64,000 bases of DNA from Solen grandis. Its lineage: Eukaryota; Mollusca; Bivalvia; Adapedonta; Solenidae. How positions within the stretch are numbered: position 1 is the first letter of the stretch; the number at the start of each line of letters is the position of its first letter. The position numbers and the translations under genes are program-made. This document shows positions 44,601-46,659 of this stretch, one piece after another. The notes beneath the pieces were generated by a model, which was not told the origin of the DNA, made no database searches, and was given only the letters and a program-made list of their open reading frames with translations. The DNA is taken from NCBI GenBank assembly GCA_021229015.1, contig CM037784.1:67487013-67551012 (forward strand). Reading direction: 5' to 3'.

Positions 44601-45986
44601 TTTTGCTACAGTAATAATTACCTATAGATAGCCTTATTTGTGCCCAATAAGCACGCTTGTGGAATTAGCTCATTCTACGAGCGTCATTATAGATTTTTTC
44701 CTTCAAGAGATCAAGAGGTTGTGTTTTTTTTTTAATTCTTATTTTTGTCAATTCTTGGGTTATATATGTATATACATGTACATCCATTATTTTGCTTTTG
44801 TTAATTTGTATTTGCTTCTTTTTGATTTAAACATAGACCACAAAAAGAAAAAAAAACTCGACCTCTAATGTATAAATAATATTATATAGGTACCGATTGT
44901 TTTTAAAATTTAATTCTTATTTTGAAAAAAATGACCACTTCAGTGATTTTGCTTTACCCATGCATTCTCCATCTTAGATGTAATGTTCCCGCTGTGGATG
45001 CAAAGTTTAAATTCAATGCATCCACTGGATGCATAAAATGTATGGAAAATGCTATTTAGATTGAAGGAGGTGAGGGCCTCTGTGACCGAGAGGGTAAAGT
45101 AGCTGACTTAAACACTCACTCAGCCCCTCACTGCGTGGGTTCAAATCCCGACAGGGTAATTTGGATTCATGTGAGGAAGCCTTCCAGCTGGCTTGCTGTA
45201 GGTCGGTGGTTCTACTCGGATGCATCTGTGCATTCGGGGTCTTCCTCCACCTGTAACAGCTGGTTGTCGCTATATGACTGAAATACTGTCAAAGCGATGG
45301 TAAACTCAAATAGTCAAGTCAAGATTGAAGGAAGATGCAAACTTGCAAACAAATCTAAATTGGGAATCATATTTTTTTAAGCATAGTGTGTCCCAGAGAA
45401 AATTATAAAATAATAACTGCAAAGATAGGTCATTTTTTTAATATGAAGGTCCTGTGCATGACAGGTTATAAGGTCAAAGCAGCAGAAAAGAGAAGGAGAG
45501 GCGGACATTATGCTTGTTATAAGCTGTCCATTAAAACATTTTGTTTTAACTTTTTCTTGTTACTTTAGAGGCCACTTTATTAGCTGAATCTTTCTCAAAC
45601 TTGATTAGAATGTTTGTCTTGATGATATATTGGTCAAGTTCGATCATGGGTAAGGCATTGTCAGTAATCAGGTGAGCAATTAAGGGCCATCATGGCCCTC
45701 TTGTTTTCCATTTGAACACAATGTCTTTCTATTGATTTTGGATTTTGTCCAAAACTGAATAGGCAAAAAGTGTTGTTGTTGTTGTTTTTTTCTTTTAATT
45801 TTTTTTTATTATTTTAACCCCTGTTCTGATATCATTTTATTGTTGTTTATTTACAGATATCTATATGAACTTATGAATACTGCTGTCGTTATTAAGAAAC
45901 CAAACTTCAAGCAGAGAAGAATGGGAAAAATGGGAAAAATCATGACCAACTATAAAAAGATGATGAGAAAAGGATGTCTTTCATAA
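1069..45986 (+). CDS. C3: Complement C3-like thioester protein, 3' half (24 exons, 5' end outside window)
   Basis: Spliced gene assembled by hand from 24 exons (listed separately; about 3.2 kb of coding sequence, about 1,070 codons). The domain order anaphylatoxin, MG, CUB/thioester, MG8, C345C is that of complement C3/C4/C5; the GCGEQ thioester separates it from C5, and the anaphylatoxin and C345C domains separate it from alpha-2-macroglobulin and insect-type TEPs. Family knowledge: C3 is a secreted opsonin cleaved by convertases; the Cys-Gln thioester attaches it covalently to targets. Every junction has a GT donor and AG acceptor in matching phase, except for one frameshift within exon 8. 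The stop is TAA at 45984-45986. The 5' exons (signal peptide, MG1-MG6) must lie upstream. Assignment to the C3/C4 family is secure; C3 versus C4 naming rests on invertebrate convention. Confidence 0.93.
1573..2710 (+). mobile_element. Family A element (Helentron/pearl-like), with assembly gap
   Basis: 5' hairpin AGCTCACCTGAGCAC..GGTGAGCT at 1573, a GTCCGTCGT-rich stretch, then tandem units of about 145 bp (GTGAACACTCTAGAGGCC recurs near 1671, 1806, 1951, 2096, 2239 and 2384). The 3' end is CTCAGGTGAGCG, a GGGCC..GGCCC hairpin and CTCTTGTT ending at 2710. Flanks are T on both sides. The 2401-2500 gap falls inside the array. Confidence 0.8.
2401..2500. other. Assembly gap (100 N)
   Basis: Exactly 100 N inside a tandem-repeat array of family A; a conventional placeholder, so true length is unknown. 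Confidence 0.98.
2712..3126 (+). repeat. Tandem repeat fragments (CTGT-rich head, about 150-bp units)
   Basis: Directly follows the family A end. A GTCTGTCTGTCC stretch precedes two and a half units marked by CCGAAGCATGACTCAAAAA (2811, about 2944 and 3100). It resembles the interior of another pearl-like family, with no clear end. Confidence 0.45.
3250..3540. repeat. Dispersed repeat, copy also at about 37520-37730
   Basis: The stretch with ATAGGTTTAACATG and AAAAATTACA..TATACATGTGC resembles the one at 37520-37730 in another intron of the same gene (shared AGGTTTAACATGG, CTATGAA, ATATAATGTATGG-type words). No termini recognised. Confidence 0.4.
3716..3857 (+). CDS. C3: C3-like exon 2: post-anaphylatoxin alpha-chain N-terminus
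   Basis: Acceptor ttacttag at 3708-3715, donor gtaagt at 3858. Encodes [11 protein letters not shown] and ends with [16 protein letters not shown], equivalent to the FPESWLW segment just after C3a in vertebrate C3. The Arg in DGRS is the only basic residue near the expected C3a/C3b boundary, so it is a candidate convertase cleavage point (inference). Leaves with two bases of a codon. Confidence 0.92.
4096..4308. mobile_element. TTAA-flanked palindromic MITE (piggyBac-like)
   Basis: TTAA at 4096-4099 and 4305-4308; inverted ends CCTTTACCCTGCTAGAA and (reverse complement) CCCTTAATCTGCTGAAT. A perfect 26-bp inverted repeat (4141-4166 and 4169-4194) with a 2-nt loop forms the core. Related in ends and layout to the copies at 30248 and 48606. 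TTAA duplication with CCC-type ends is typical of piggyBac derivatives. Confidence 0.7.
4309..6627. other. Intron 2 remainder; no gene seen
   Basis: AT-rich, with poly-T runs near 4980 and 5805. It contains a fragment of family A interior at about 5220-5400 (ACTTCAGGCTAGATT, TTGGCACAGATGTT, GGGGCGGGG). A direct duplication near 6480-6600 repeats CTGACTTTAGACCACTAAAT. Confidence 0.55.
6628..6695 (+). CDS. C3: C3-like exon 3: FPDSITEW segment
   Basis: Short 68-nt exon, acceptor ttcttatag, donor gtactt at 6696. Encodes [20 protein letters not shown]. The [17 protein letters not shown] motif is one of the most conserved short segments of the C3/A2M superfamily. Phase 2 in, phase 1 out. Confidence 0.93.
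6745..7000 (-). mobile_element. SINE-derived repeat, minus strand
   Basis: Read on the minus strand it ends in GGTGGGATGTTAAACCCAAC followed by a (GAAACAAACA) tail. The TGTGATATCATGCCACATG and TGCAGTGTGGCA words recur on the plus strand at 36883-37262. No A/B box was clear, so the 5' part is degraded. Confidence 0.5.
7266..7432 (+). CDS. C3: C3-like exon 4: MG7-like start
   Basis: Acceptor ttggttag, donor gtaatt at 7433. Encodes [19 protein letters not shown], then [20 protein letters not shown] and [11 protein letters not shown]. This aligns with the C3 stretch KGICVADP...[26 protein letters not shown]. Exon ends in phase 0. Confidence 0.93.
8011..9965 (+). mobile_element. Family A element with expanded internal repeats
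   Basis: 5' hairpin AGCTCACCTGAGCACAAAG.. at 8011 and a GTCCGGCGTCCGTCGTCGTG stretch. It then has a roughly 310-320-bp unit repeated five to six times (TGGTTGCCATGGCAACAAAA; ATCATCTTCTTCAAAACTAC at about 8585, 8908, 9211, 9534 and 9851). The 3' end is CTCAGGTGAGTG, an AGGGCCATCATGGGCCT hairpin and CTTGTT at 9965. Copies are nearly identical, suggesting recent homogenisation. Sense orientation in the intron before exon 5. Confidence 0.8.
10024..10242 (+). CDS. C3: C3-like exon 5: MG7-like strands
   Basis: Acceptor ttttcag at 10017-10023, donor gtaact at 10243; 73 codons, phase 0 at both ends. Encodes the YCSN segment and [20 protein letters not shown], matching the C3 IVPLKTGLQEVEVKA strand. 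The acceptor lies only 58 nt downstream of the 3' end of a family A element (8011-9965). Confidence 0.92.
10676..10775 (+). CDS. C3: C3-like exon 6: start of CUB-type domain
   Basis: Acceptor ttttttaaaag (10675), donor gtaagt at 10776. Encodes [16 protein letters not shown] and a further Cys. The NEGIE opening matches the C3 VPEGIRM segment that starts the CUB domain around the thioester domain. Ends with one base of a codon. Confidence 0.88.
11096..12145. repeat. Minisatellite, 55-bp unit, about 19 copies
   Basis: The unit begins CACTCCATACACAAGTGGAA and includes CACCCATTCATATAATCC; successive starts at 11101, 11156 and 11211 give a 55-bp period. Copies are more than 90% alike; the main variant site is AATAATA versus AATGATA. 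Lies in the intron between exons 6 and 7. Confidence 0.9.
12373..12480 (+). CDS. C3: C3-like exon 7: CUB-type segment before thioester domain
   Basis: Acceptor gtacaaag (12365-12372), donor gtatgt at 12481. Encodes [20 protein letters not shown] followed by [16 protein letters not shown]. The VDL..PGEAIPxTG pattern is the conserved lead-in to the thioester domain (vertebrate PADLSDQVPDTES equivalent). Phase 1 in and out. Confidence 0.9.
12582..12960 (+). mobile_element. Possible pearl-like element head (family F)
   Basis: ATACCACC .. GGGGGTAT hairpin at 12582, then TATAGGAGTCGG and a GTCGGTCTGTTGG repeat. A similar head (GGGGCTATATTGGAGTC) is at 54070. The 3' end was not identified. Confidence 0.35.
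13193..13860 (+). mobile_element. Degraded family A element
   Basis: The 5' hairpin is recognisable but mutated (AGCTCAACAGACCACAACAT..GGTGAGCT). Interior words GATCCATACAGAACTTTGGT and AAAAATCATCTCCTCTGAAA follow. No 3' terminus was found. Confidence 0.6.
14047..14233 (+). CDS. C3: C3-like exon 8: thioester exon with internal frameshift
   Basis: Acceptor gtacag at 14041-14046, donor gtaagt at 14234. The first part reads [23 protein letters not shown] in the frame inherited from exon 7, which would hit TGA at 14121. The rest is clearly coding one frame over: GCGEQ at 14113-14127, then [15 protein letters not shown] and TGHKYIRDG, whose phase fits exon 9. The shift falls between about 14103 and 14112 and equals one extra base or two missing bases. 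Since the family has one residue between the Pro and GCGEQ, a 2-base loss within that codon fits best. It may be a sequencing error, a null allele or a real lesion. Confidence 0.9.
14338..14586 (-). other. Intronic 82-codon open frame, unknown
   Basis: An uninterrupted minus-strand frame ([20 protein letters not shown]) with a protein-like composition, including four Cys and no low-complexity runs, in the intron between exons 8 and 9. No family recognised. It could be a retrocopy or transposon fragment, or chance. Confidence 0.15.
14965..15040 (+). CDS. C3: C3-like exon 9: thioester domain helices
   Basis: Acceptor ttattcag, donor gtatgc at 15041. Encodes [20 protein letters not shown] followed by RGSSTW, equivalent to the C3 GYTQQLAFR...STWLTA segment; the Trp codon is split across the junction with exon 10. 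Phase 1 in, phase 2 out. Confidence 0.93.
15283..15429 (+). mobile_element. Family C element abutting the exon 10 acceptor
   Basis: GTGTCGTCTGCTGTAAGCAG..GTGACAC hairpin at 15283; 3' part CAGCAGGTGACAC (inverted match of the 5' end of intact copies), then a degraded hairpin and GCTCTTGTT ending at 15429. Only ATTTTCTAG separates it from exon 10. Confidence 0.75.
15439..15601 (+). CDS. C3: C3-like exon 10: thioester domain, catalytic His/Glu
   Basis: Acceptor ttttctag (15431-15438), donor gtatgt at 15602. Encodes [13 protein letters not shown] and ends LPVIHREMI. The His (15587-15589) in PVIHREM corresponds to the catalytic His of C3/C4B that shifts target specificity toward hydroxyl groups, and the Glu two residues later (15593-15595) is also conserved. 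The acceptor abuts the 3' end of a family C element ending at 15429. Confidence 0.94.
15805..17079 (-). mobile_element. Decayed IS630/Tc1/mariner element
   Basis: Inverted ends GTGATTCACGAATTTTGAAA (15811) and, reverse-complemented at 17073, ATGATTCACGAATTTTGAAA; TA at 15803-15804 and 17080-17081 on the outer sides. Total 1,275 bp. It sits between exons 10 and 11, opposite in sense to the host gene. GGGGACATTATTTT-like words on both sides suggest it landed in an older repeat. Confidence 0.85.
15880..16940 (-). pseudogene. Tc1/mariner-type transposase, broken
   Basis: Minus-strand fragments in order. The N-terminal part is [18 protein letters not shown], a helix-turn-helix region ([15 protein letters not shown]). 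The middle is [11 protein letters not shown] and [13 protein letters not shown]. The C-terminal part is [20 protein letters not shown] followed by [19 protein letters not shown] is the third-acidic-residue block of a DDE transposase. Stops and frameshifts break the frame: one stop follows the helix-turn-helix part, a frame change lies near 16140, and a TGA follows LAGLK. No full-length product is possible. Confidence 0.82.
17080..18381. other. Remainder of intron 10; no gene seen
   Basis: AT-rich. Fragments AGGACATTATTTTGGAC (17164) and GGGGACACAG (17719) echo sequence left of the mariner element. No ORF of recognisable family. Confidence 0.5.
18382..18459 (+). CDS. C3: C3-like exon 11: thioester domain
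   Basis: Acceptor atattacag, donor gtatgt at 18460; 26 codons, phase 0 at both ends. Encodes [20 protein letters not shown], matching C3 [25 protein letters not shown]. It is separated from exon 10 by a 2.8-kb intron holding a decayed mariner-type element. Confidence 0.92.
18595..18870. repeat. Family A fragment joined to inverted dispersed block, with poly-C
   Basis: 18610-18720 holds family A interior (GGTTGCCATGGCAAC, ACATAAATGATCCT). 18735-18870 is the inverse of a block found at 28385-28510 and 45445-45545 (AACCTGTCTATGCACAGGAC here). A run of about 18 C lies at 18775-18792. Confidence 0.6.
19085..19256 (+). CDS. C3: C3-like exon 12: thioester domain
   Basis: Acceptor catgacag (19077-19084), donor gtatgt at 19257. 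Encodes [18 protein letters not shown] followed by [20 protein letters not shown], equal to the C3 alpha-alpha barrel segment [30 protein letters not shown]. Phase 0 in, phase 1 out. Confidence 0.93.
19500..19675 (+). CDS. C3: C3-like exon 13: thioester domain
   Basis: Acceptor ttttttcag, donor gtataa at 19676. Encodes [19 protein letters not shown], then [19 protein letters not shown]. The VEATSYALLALL...VRWLNEQR...GSTQ series is a hallmark of this family. Leaves in phase 0. Confidence 0.94.
19766..20112 (+). mobile_element. Family C element with internal extra sequence
   Basis: 5' GTGTCACCTGCTATAAGCAG..GGTGACAC hairpin at 19766. 3' end CAGCAGGTGTCAG, a perfect GTGTTC-aaa-GAACAC hairpin and TCTTGTT at 20112. 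A stretch of about 215 bp (19792-20005) between two GAGGTGACA motifs is absent from the shorter copies, so it is either an older full-length form or a secondary insertion. Confidence 0.7.
20345..20595 (+). repeat. Repeat head, ATCAGGTTTT..AAATCCTGGT hairpin
   Basis: ATCAGGTTTTCAACAAAAAT is followed by CCTGGTTAATAAATAGGGTACGTTG; a close relative is at 62203 (ATCAGGTTTTGAACAAAAAT, CCTGATAATTAGAAAGGGGTAC). It has the hairpin-first layout of the other families; the 3' end was not recognised. Confidence 0.4.
20594..20746 (+). CDS. C3: C3-like exon 14: end of thioester domain / CUB return strand
   Basis: Acceptor aatttttag, donor gtaaca at 20747; 51 codons, phase 0. Encodes [19 protein letters not shown], then [13 protein letters not shown]. 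The [12 protein letters not shown] junction is the conserved end of the thioester domain. The following 5.5-kb intron carries the largest satellite array of the window. Confidence 0.93.
21331..24677. repeat. 31-bp satellite array, about 108 units, with higher-order structure
   Basis: Unit: AGAGCACACCTCCATACTAC plus TCTCAACATTT, 31 bp, filling about 3.3 kb of the intron between exons 14 and 15. The left third is homogeneous; from about 22100 on, variants (CACAACATGTAG, CAACGTTTAAAACACATCC) recur in the same order at about 22320, 22520, 23200 and 23985, i.e. multi-unit duplications. A ragged stretch at 22790-22890 lacks single bases. Confidence 0.93.
24755..25345 (+). mobile_element. Chimeric repeat: family B head joined to family A interior
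   Basis: Starts TTAGTCCCCTATTTGTCCCC and continues with family B words (ATCTGGATCCTGCTATAAC; AGATGGCGGTATGGAGG). From about 24950 it reads as family A interior (AAAAATCATCTCCTTCAAAA, GGTTACCATGGCAAT). No 3' end was found. Confidence 0.6.
25346..26012. repeat. 24-bp minisatellite
   Basis: CACCAATACAATACAGATAC-AGCA repeated with shorter 16-18-bp variants; flanks are progressively degraded. The minus strand is open for up to 237 codons of a VLYWCAV-type repeat, which is a by-product of the period being divisible by three. Confidence 0.88.
26250..26440 (+). CDS. C3: C3-like exon 15: MG8-like start
   Basis: Acceptor tttttccag (26241-26249). Encodes [20 protein letters not shown], then RLDIDLRYN and a Cys-containing stretch ([11 protein letters not shown]). 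The GTG.G motif matches C3 AEGKGQGTLSVVTMY. The proposed donor gtacaa at 26441 is weak, but it is the only plausible in-phase GT before the sequence enters a duplicated repeat at 26528. Open reading continues to 26567 but is not family-like there. The boundary is less certain than the others. Confidence 0.82.
26575..26605. repeat. (TA)n microsatellite
   Basis: Uninterrupted TA dinucleotide run of about 30 bases within the intron after exon 15. Confidence 0.9.
26910..27826 (+). mobile_element. Family B element with defined ends
   Basis: 5' AGTCCCCTACCGG (26910-26922) opens a hairpin closing with CCGGAGGGGACT. The inverted copy CCGGTAGGGGACT is at 27782-27794, followed by a TGTTG-cata-CAACA hairpin and CCAGTTACTTGTT ending at 27826. 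The interior is about five tandem units of roughly 140-155 bp (TGGGATCCCGC; AGATGGCAATGTGTAGAT). The paralogous site at 44487/44488 is empty, fixing both ends. Confidence 0.88.
28511..29630. other. Intron 15 remainder: AAGGTCA-rich degraded repeats
   Basis: No gene seen. Several loosely repeated units contain CAAGGTCACAAATGAAGGTC and TCATATTTCCTTTAACCC (28560-29280). A run of about 15 G lies at 29418-29433. Confidence 0.45.
29631..29804 (+). CDS. C3: C3-like exon 16: insertion with CxxCxxC and tetrabasic RKRR
   Basis: Acceptor ttacttacag (29621-29630), donor gtatgc at 29805; phase 2 in and out. Encodes [20 protein letters not shown], an acidic stretch, RKRR (29731-29742), [14 protein letters not shown], then CAKFNIK, which aligns with ICTRYRG of C3 and VCIWRN of C4. 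The part before RKRR has no clear counterpart in vertebrate C3. In C4 a polybasic site a similar distance before the VC motif separates the alpha and gamma chains, so furin processing here is predicted (inference). Confidence 0.85.
29805..30247. other. Intron 16 start; nothing recognised
   Basis: AT-rich with a poly-T run at 29893-29912; no repeat family or ORF recognised. Confidence 0.5.
30248..30489. mobile_element. TTAA-flanked palindromic MITE, copy 1
   Basis: TTAA at 30248-30251 and 30486-30489, with perfect inverted ends CCCTTTCCCTCATA and TATGAGGGAAAGGG. A 32-nt inverted repeat (30382-30413 and 30417-30448, loop TTA, one mismatch) lies inside. About 90% like the copy at 48606. Piggybac-type by TTAA target and CCCTTT ends. 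Confidence 0.85.
31209..31400 (+). mobile_element. tRNA-derived SINE (Meta-SINE-like)
   Basis: Pol III promoter A box TAGCATAGTGG (31225-31235) and B box GGTTTGATTCC (31268-31278) are separated by a tRNA-like stretch. Downstream is TTGGGTTTTCTCCAGTTTTC, similar to the conserved core described for Meta-SINEs. Inserted in the intron between exons 16 and 17. Confidence 0.65.
31802..31889 (+). CDS. C3: C3-like exon 17: MG8-like strand
   Basis: Acceptor cttttag (31795-31801), donor gtatgg at 31890. Encodes [20 protein letters not shown] followed by DIEKNSLDK, the equivalent of C3 [22 protein letters not shown]. Phase 2 in, phase 0 out. Confidence 0.93.
32283..33550 (+). mobile_element. Intact mariner transposon
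   Basis: TA target duplication at 32281-32282 and 33551-33552. 30-bp terminal inverted repeats (26 of 30 match; left begins CGAGGGTGAGTCAGTAAATA, right reverse complement CAAGGGCGAGTCAATAAATA). 1,268 bp in total, with one uninterrupted transposase ORF. Same orientation as the host gene, in the intron between exons 17 and 18. Confidence 0.95.
32413..33519 (+). CDS. Mariner DD34D transposase, full length
   Basis: 368 residues, ATG to TAG with no interruption; normal size for a mariner transposase (about 345-370). The N-terminal half has two helix-turn-helix parts (the second [19 protein letters not shown]), then the linker [12 protein letters not shown]. The catalytic triad is visible: Asp in [12 protein letters not shown], Asp in [11 protein letters not shown], and the last Asp of [13 protein letters not shown], 34 residues after the second. 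The C-terminal [12 protein letters not shown] box is typical (IxxxGxYxE). It cuts and pastes its own element via the terminal repeats. A second ATG at 32422 is also possible. The open frame and intact ends suggest recent arrival. Confidence 0.96.
   Translation: MSDMASDVKASFSSKVEYRAVNRYLHLKGKTGKDIHAELVDVYGSSAPSYSQVKFWLGELKRGRTSLEDEARSGHPVDATDEEMCNKVRDLVYSDRRSQVEEIAQALGISHGTVSTILHDRLGMCKLTARWVPKSLSNEQMATRASVCSALLKRLRSKDEFLLHLVTVDDTWVHYYESENKAQSRQCVGPGSPRPKKFKTQPSACKVMATVFWDTEGVILLDILPKRSTMTVAYYANLLDQLRNAICEKHRGKLSKGVLLQQDNARVHTCKVAMDAVERNGYELIPHSAYSPDLAPSDFFLFPNLKKDIRGRHFQSDEEVIAAVEEWFHGKDPDFFTSGLMALEHRWSKCIALEGNYIEKEEVDFNPK
33925..34060 (+). repeat. Repeat head with CCCCTCATAT..ATATGGGGG hairpin
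   Basis: CCCCTCATATCTATATGGGGG (hairpin), then GACATATTGTTTTTGTCAGA and a TCTGTCTGTGC stretch, i.e. the same hairpin-then-CTGT layout as the named families. The 3' end was not found. Confidence 0.4.
34150..34227 (+). CDS. C3: C3-like exon 18: MG8-like strand
   Basis: Acceptor gactacag, donor gtaagt at 34228; 26 codons, phase 0. Encodes [20 protein letters not shown], then ILYLNE, matching the C3 VDRYISKYELD...NTLIIYLDKVS segment. An intact mariner sits in the preceding intron. Confidence 0.92.
34395..34580. repeat. CTGT/CTAT/CGAT/TTGG simple-repeat cluster
   Basis: Successive tetranucleotide runs: CTGTCTGTCTGT, CTATCTATCTAT, CGATCGATC, TTGGTTGGTTGG. Open frames through it are simple-repeat products. 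Confidence 0.85.
35043..35316 (+). mobile_element. Family B element, short copy
   Basis: 5' AGCCCCTACCGG..CCGGAGGGGACT hairpin at 35043; 3' CACCGGTAGGCGACT, a TGTTG-catg-CAACA hairpin, then CCAGTTACTTGTT ending at 35316. Only one interior unit (274 bp). Its end lies 46 nt before exon 19. Confidence 0.82.
35363..35474 (+). CDS. C3: C3-like exon 19: end of MG8-like domain
   Basis: Acceptor ttattccag (35354-35362), donor gtaagt at 35475. Encodes [20 protein letters not shown], then [13 protein letters not shown]. The VEVIDYYNP end corresponds to C3 VKVYAYYNLEE that leads into the C345C domain; the penta-Asp run is unusual. A family B element ends 46 nt upstream of this exon. Confidence 0.92.
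35602..35717 (+). mobile_element. Family C element, minimal copy
   Basis: GTGTCACCTGCTG..GGTGACAC hairpin at 35602, interior CACTTCTTCCATCACGC, then CAGCAGGTAACAC and ACACTTGTT ending at 35717; 116 bp, the shortest copy. Confidence 0.78.
36544..36639 (+). CDS. C3: C3-like exon 20: C345C/NTR domain start
   Basis: Acceptor aatttcag, donor gtaaat at 36640. Encodes [12 protein letters not shown], then [12 protein letters not shown]. The CTxFY and C-x5-C-x-C pattern equals C3 CTRFYHP and CRDELCRC, the first disulfide-forming cysteines of the C345C domain. Phase 1 in and out. Confidence 0.93.
36883..37262 (+). mobile_element. SINE-derived repeat, plus strand
   Basis: A diverged tRNA-like head (TAGATTATCTGCCACTTAAC, GGTCTGATTGCC). 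Then TGTGGTATCATGCCACTTG and TACCACAGTGTGGCA, shared with the inverse copy at 6745-7000, and a CAAGCAAACAAACAC tail. Confidence 0.5.
37263..38410. other. Intron 20 remainder; no gene seen
   Basis: AT-rich, with poly-T/poly-A runs. 37520-37730 is the second copy of the dispersed repeat at 3250-3540. No other structure recognised. Confidence 0.5.
38411..38518 (+). CDS. C3: C3-like exon 21: C345C/NTR domain
   Basis: Acceptor gtatttacag (38401-38410), donor gtaatc at 38519. Encodes [14 protein letters not shown], a lysine run, then [10 protein letters not shown], the equivalent of C3 ENCFIQK...ACEPGVDYVYK. Phase 1 in and out. Confidence 0.92.
38838..39010 (+). mobile_element. Degraded family B head
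   Basis: CCCCACCGGTGAAACCAGTT followed by GGGACTATAGGTTTGAGC and a TCCATCTGTCC stretch, i.e. the family B opening with mutations. No 3' end. Confidence 0.5.
39174..39257 (+). CDS. C3: C3-like exon 22: C345C/NTR domain
   Basis: Acceptor tttttcag, donor gtttgt at 39258. Encodes [19 protein letters not shown], then VLETFKNG, matching the C3 strand [26 protein letters not shown]. Phase 1 in and out. Confidence 0.9.
39667..39811 (+). CDS. C3: C3-like exon 23: C345C/NTR domain
   Basis: Acceptor attaattcag (39657-39666), donor gtatgt at 39812. Encodes [19 protein letters not shown], then [18 protein letters not shown]. The single Cys is equivalent to C3 SPIKCREAL, and YFIIGLDG to HYLMWGLSSD. Phase 1 in, phase 2 out; the following 6-kb intron is almost entirely repeats. 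Confidence 0.92.
39931..40960 (+). mobile_element. Family A element
   Basis: 5' hairpin AGCTCACCTGAGCACAACAT.. at 39931. The interior has four or more units of roughly 150-165 bp (GGTCACTTGATTTTACATAG; AGATATTTGGTGTG). The 3' end is ATCAGGTGAGCT, GGGCCATTATGGCCC and a degraded terminus near 40960. In the last intron of the C3-like gene. Confidence 0.75.
41045..41985 (+). repeat. 145-bp tandem array with nuclear-receptor-type palindromes
   Basis: Six units beginning GATCAATAACTGGAGAATGC and containing GGTCACTTGGTCAAAGGTCA. Perfect AGGTCAnnnTGACCT palindromes at 41365-41379, 41510-41524 and 41654-41668 recur at 144-145-bp spacing; the other units carry mutated versions. Each intact unit also has the direct hexamers AGGTCAAGGTCA. 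Confidence 0.88.
41988..42115 (+). mobile_element. Family C element, 3' end degraded
   Basis: GTGTCACCTGCTGTGAGCAG..GGTGAC hairpin at 41988, then CATCCGTCTGTCTGTCCC and TTCAGCAAGTGACAC; the CTTGTT end is not preserved. Confidence 0.65.
42470..43519 (+). mobile_element. Family A element inserted in another repeat
   Basis: 5' hairpin AGCTCACATGAGCACAACGT.. at 42470, a GTGCGTGCGTGCG run, four tandem units of about 160 bp (GCCCAATGGTGATAAATGAC), 3' CTCAGGTGAGCG, AGGGCCATCATGGCCCT and CTTGTT ending at 43519. The flanks (GTTTACACTCTA.. and ..TCATCTACAAACTCCATGAC) belong to a repeat also seen at 42280-42360 and 43650-43740. Confidence 0.85.
43520..44120 (+). repeat. Older repeat interior (TTTACACTCTAG units)
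   Basis: Units with GTTTACACTCTAGCATATCT, GGTCAGGAGTTATGCCCC and, from about 43890, family A type CAAAAAGTGGGTCACTAGG. Continues the sequence found left of the family A element at 42270-42460. Confidence 0.55.
44121..45545 (+). repeat. Large duplicated block, copy 2 (empty family B site, SINE insertion)
   Basis: Second copy of the block at 26528-28510. At 44481-44497 it reads GTTAATTATTACATGAT, where copy 1 has the family B element between TTAATT and ATTACATGAT. It carries a SINE at 45069-45321 not found in copy 1. Confidence 0.8.
45069..45321 (+). mobile_element. Full-length tRNA-derived SINE with 11-bp target duplication
   Basis: Direct repeats AGATTGAAGGA at 45058-45068 and 45322-45332 flank it. 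The tRNA-like head has B box GGTTCAAATCC (45138-45148). It ends GTCGCTATATGACTGAAATA, then GATGGTAAACTCAAATAGTC and AAGTCA. The tail resembles molluscan V-SINEs (RUDI). Confidence 0.85.
45546..45705 (+). mobile_element. Family A 3' remnant
   Basis: Interior TTAGAGGCCACTTTATTAGC and a 3' end AATCAGGTGAGC, AAGGGCCATCATGGCCCT, CTTGTT at 45705; no 5' hairpin. Lies 151 nt before the last exon. Confidence 0.65.
45857..45986 (+). CDS. C3: C3-like exon 24: terminal exon with stop
   Basis: Acceptor gtttatttacag, stop TAA at 45984-45986; the 42 codons before it end in RKGCLS. A Cys close to the C-terminus is the expected last cysteine (C3 ends FGCPN). The exon is strongly basic (many Lys, Arg and Met), unlike vertebrate C3, whose tail is acidic and has two more cysteines here. 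Assignment rests on matching phase, a good acceptor and the near-terminal Cys. Confidence 0.82.
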
Positions 45987-46473
45987 TACTTTGATGAAGT
46001 CCACATTATGTTTTGTATTACTGTCATAGTCAGTATGCAAATTAAAGGACAATGATGTGACAGGCATTATCTTAGTTACATTGATTGTAAATATTGAGCA
46101 TGCTTGGTTTCTTAGACACAGAATGTCCCATTCGTTTGTAACAGTATACTCTCAACTATATAATACAACTACTTTAGTTCATTGTGTATAAATGTATGAT
46201 TAAGCAAGACTTACCTGTAAGGTGAAGGTTGATTGTGAACTTTCTTAAGGGCTCACACAGAAAGAAGACACATACAGCTATCAGCAGCCATAACAAGGAA
46301 TTAGCAACTACTGTCAGTAAGTGGTTTTAGAACTGTATTATATGATGAATTGAAAGAGTTAAGAAGTTTTATCTTATGTATACATTTAGTAACATATTCA
46401 GTTCTGATATTTTGTAATTAAGATTATGTTATTGTCGGTCTTATTGAAAGATGGGACAAGCTATTTCTGTTTT
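45987..46473 (+). other. Probable 3' UTR and downstream sequence; no gene seen
   Basis: Follows the stop of the C3-like gene. Apart from ATTAAA at 46041 no signals were recognised and no repeat family was seen. Confidence 0.45.
46041..46046 (+). promoter_or_regulatory. Possible polyadenylation signal ATTAAA
   Basis: ATTAAA lies 55 nt after the stop codon of the C3-like gene; no AATAAA was seen in the next few hundred bases. Weak evidence only. Confidence 0.25.
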
Positions 46474-46625
46474 AGCTCTGTTGAGCATTTGCAACATGGT
46501 CATGGTGAACGTAAGTGAGGAGAAACTAAAAAAAAATGAAACTTGGCATGGAGGATCCTTGGGTGATATATCACAAACTTAAAATTAATCCATTGAAAAC
46601 CTCTAGTTGCCATGGCAATAAGAAC
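46474..46625 (+). mobile_element. Degraded family A head
   Basis: AGCTCTGTTGAGCATTTGCA..ATGGTGAACG is a mutated family A hairpin, followed by AAACTTGGCATGGAGGATCC and GTTGCCATGGCAAT. Confidence 0.5.
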
Positions 46626-46659
46626 AGCTTCATTTTAAAACTTGTTTTTCTGCGTTCAA

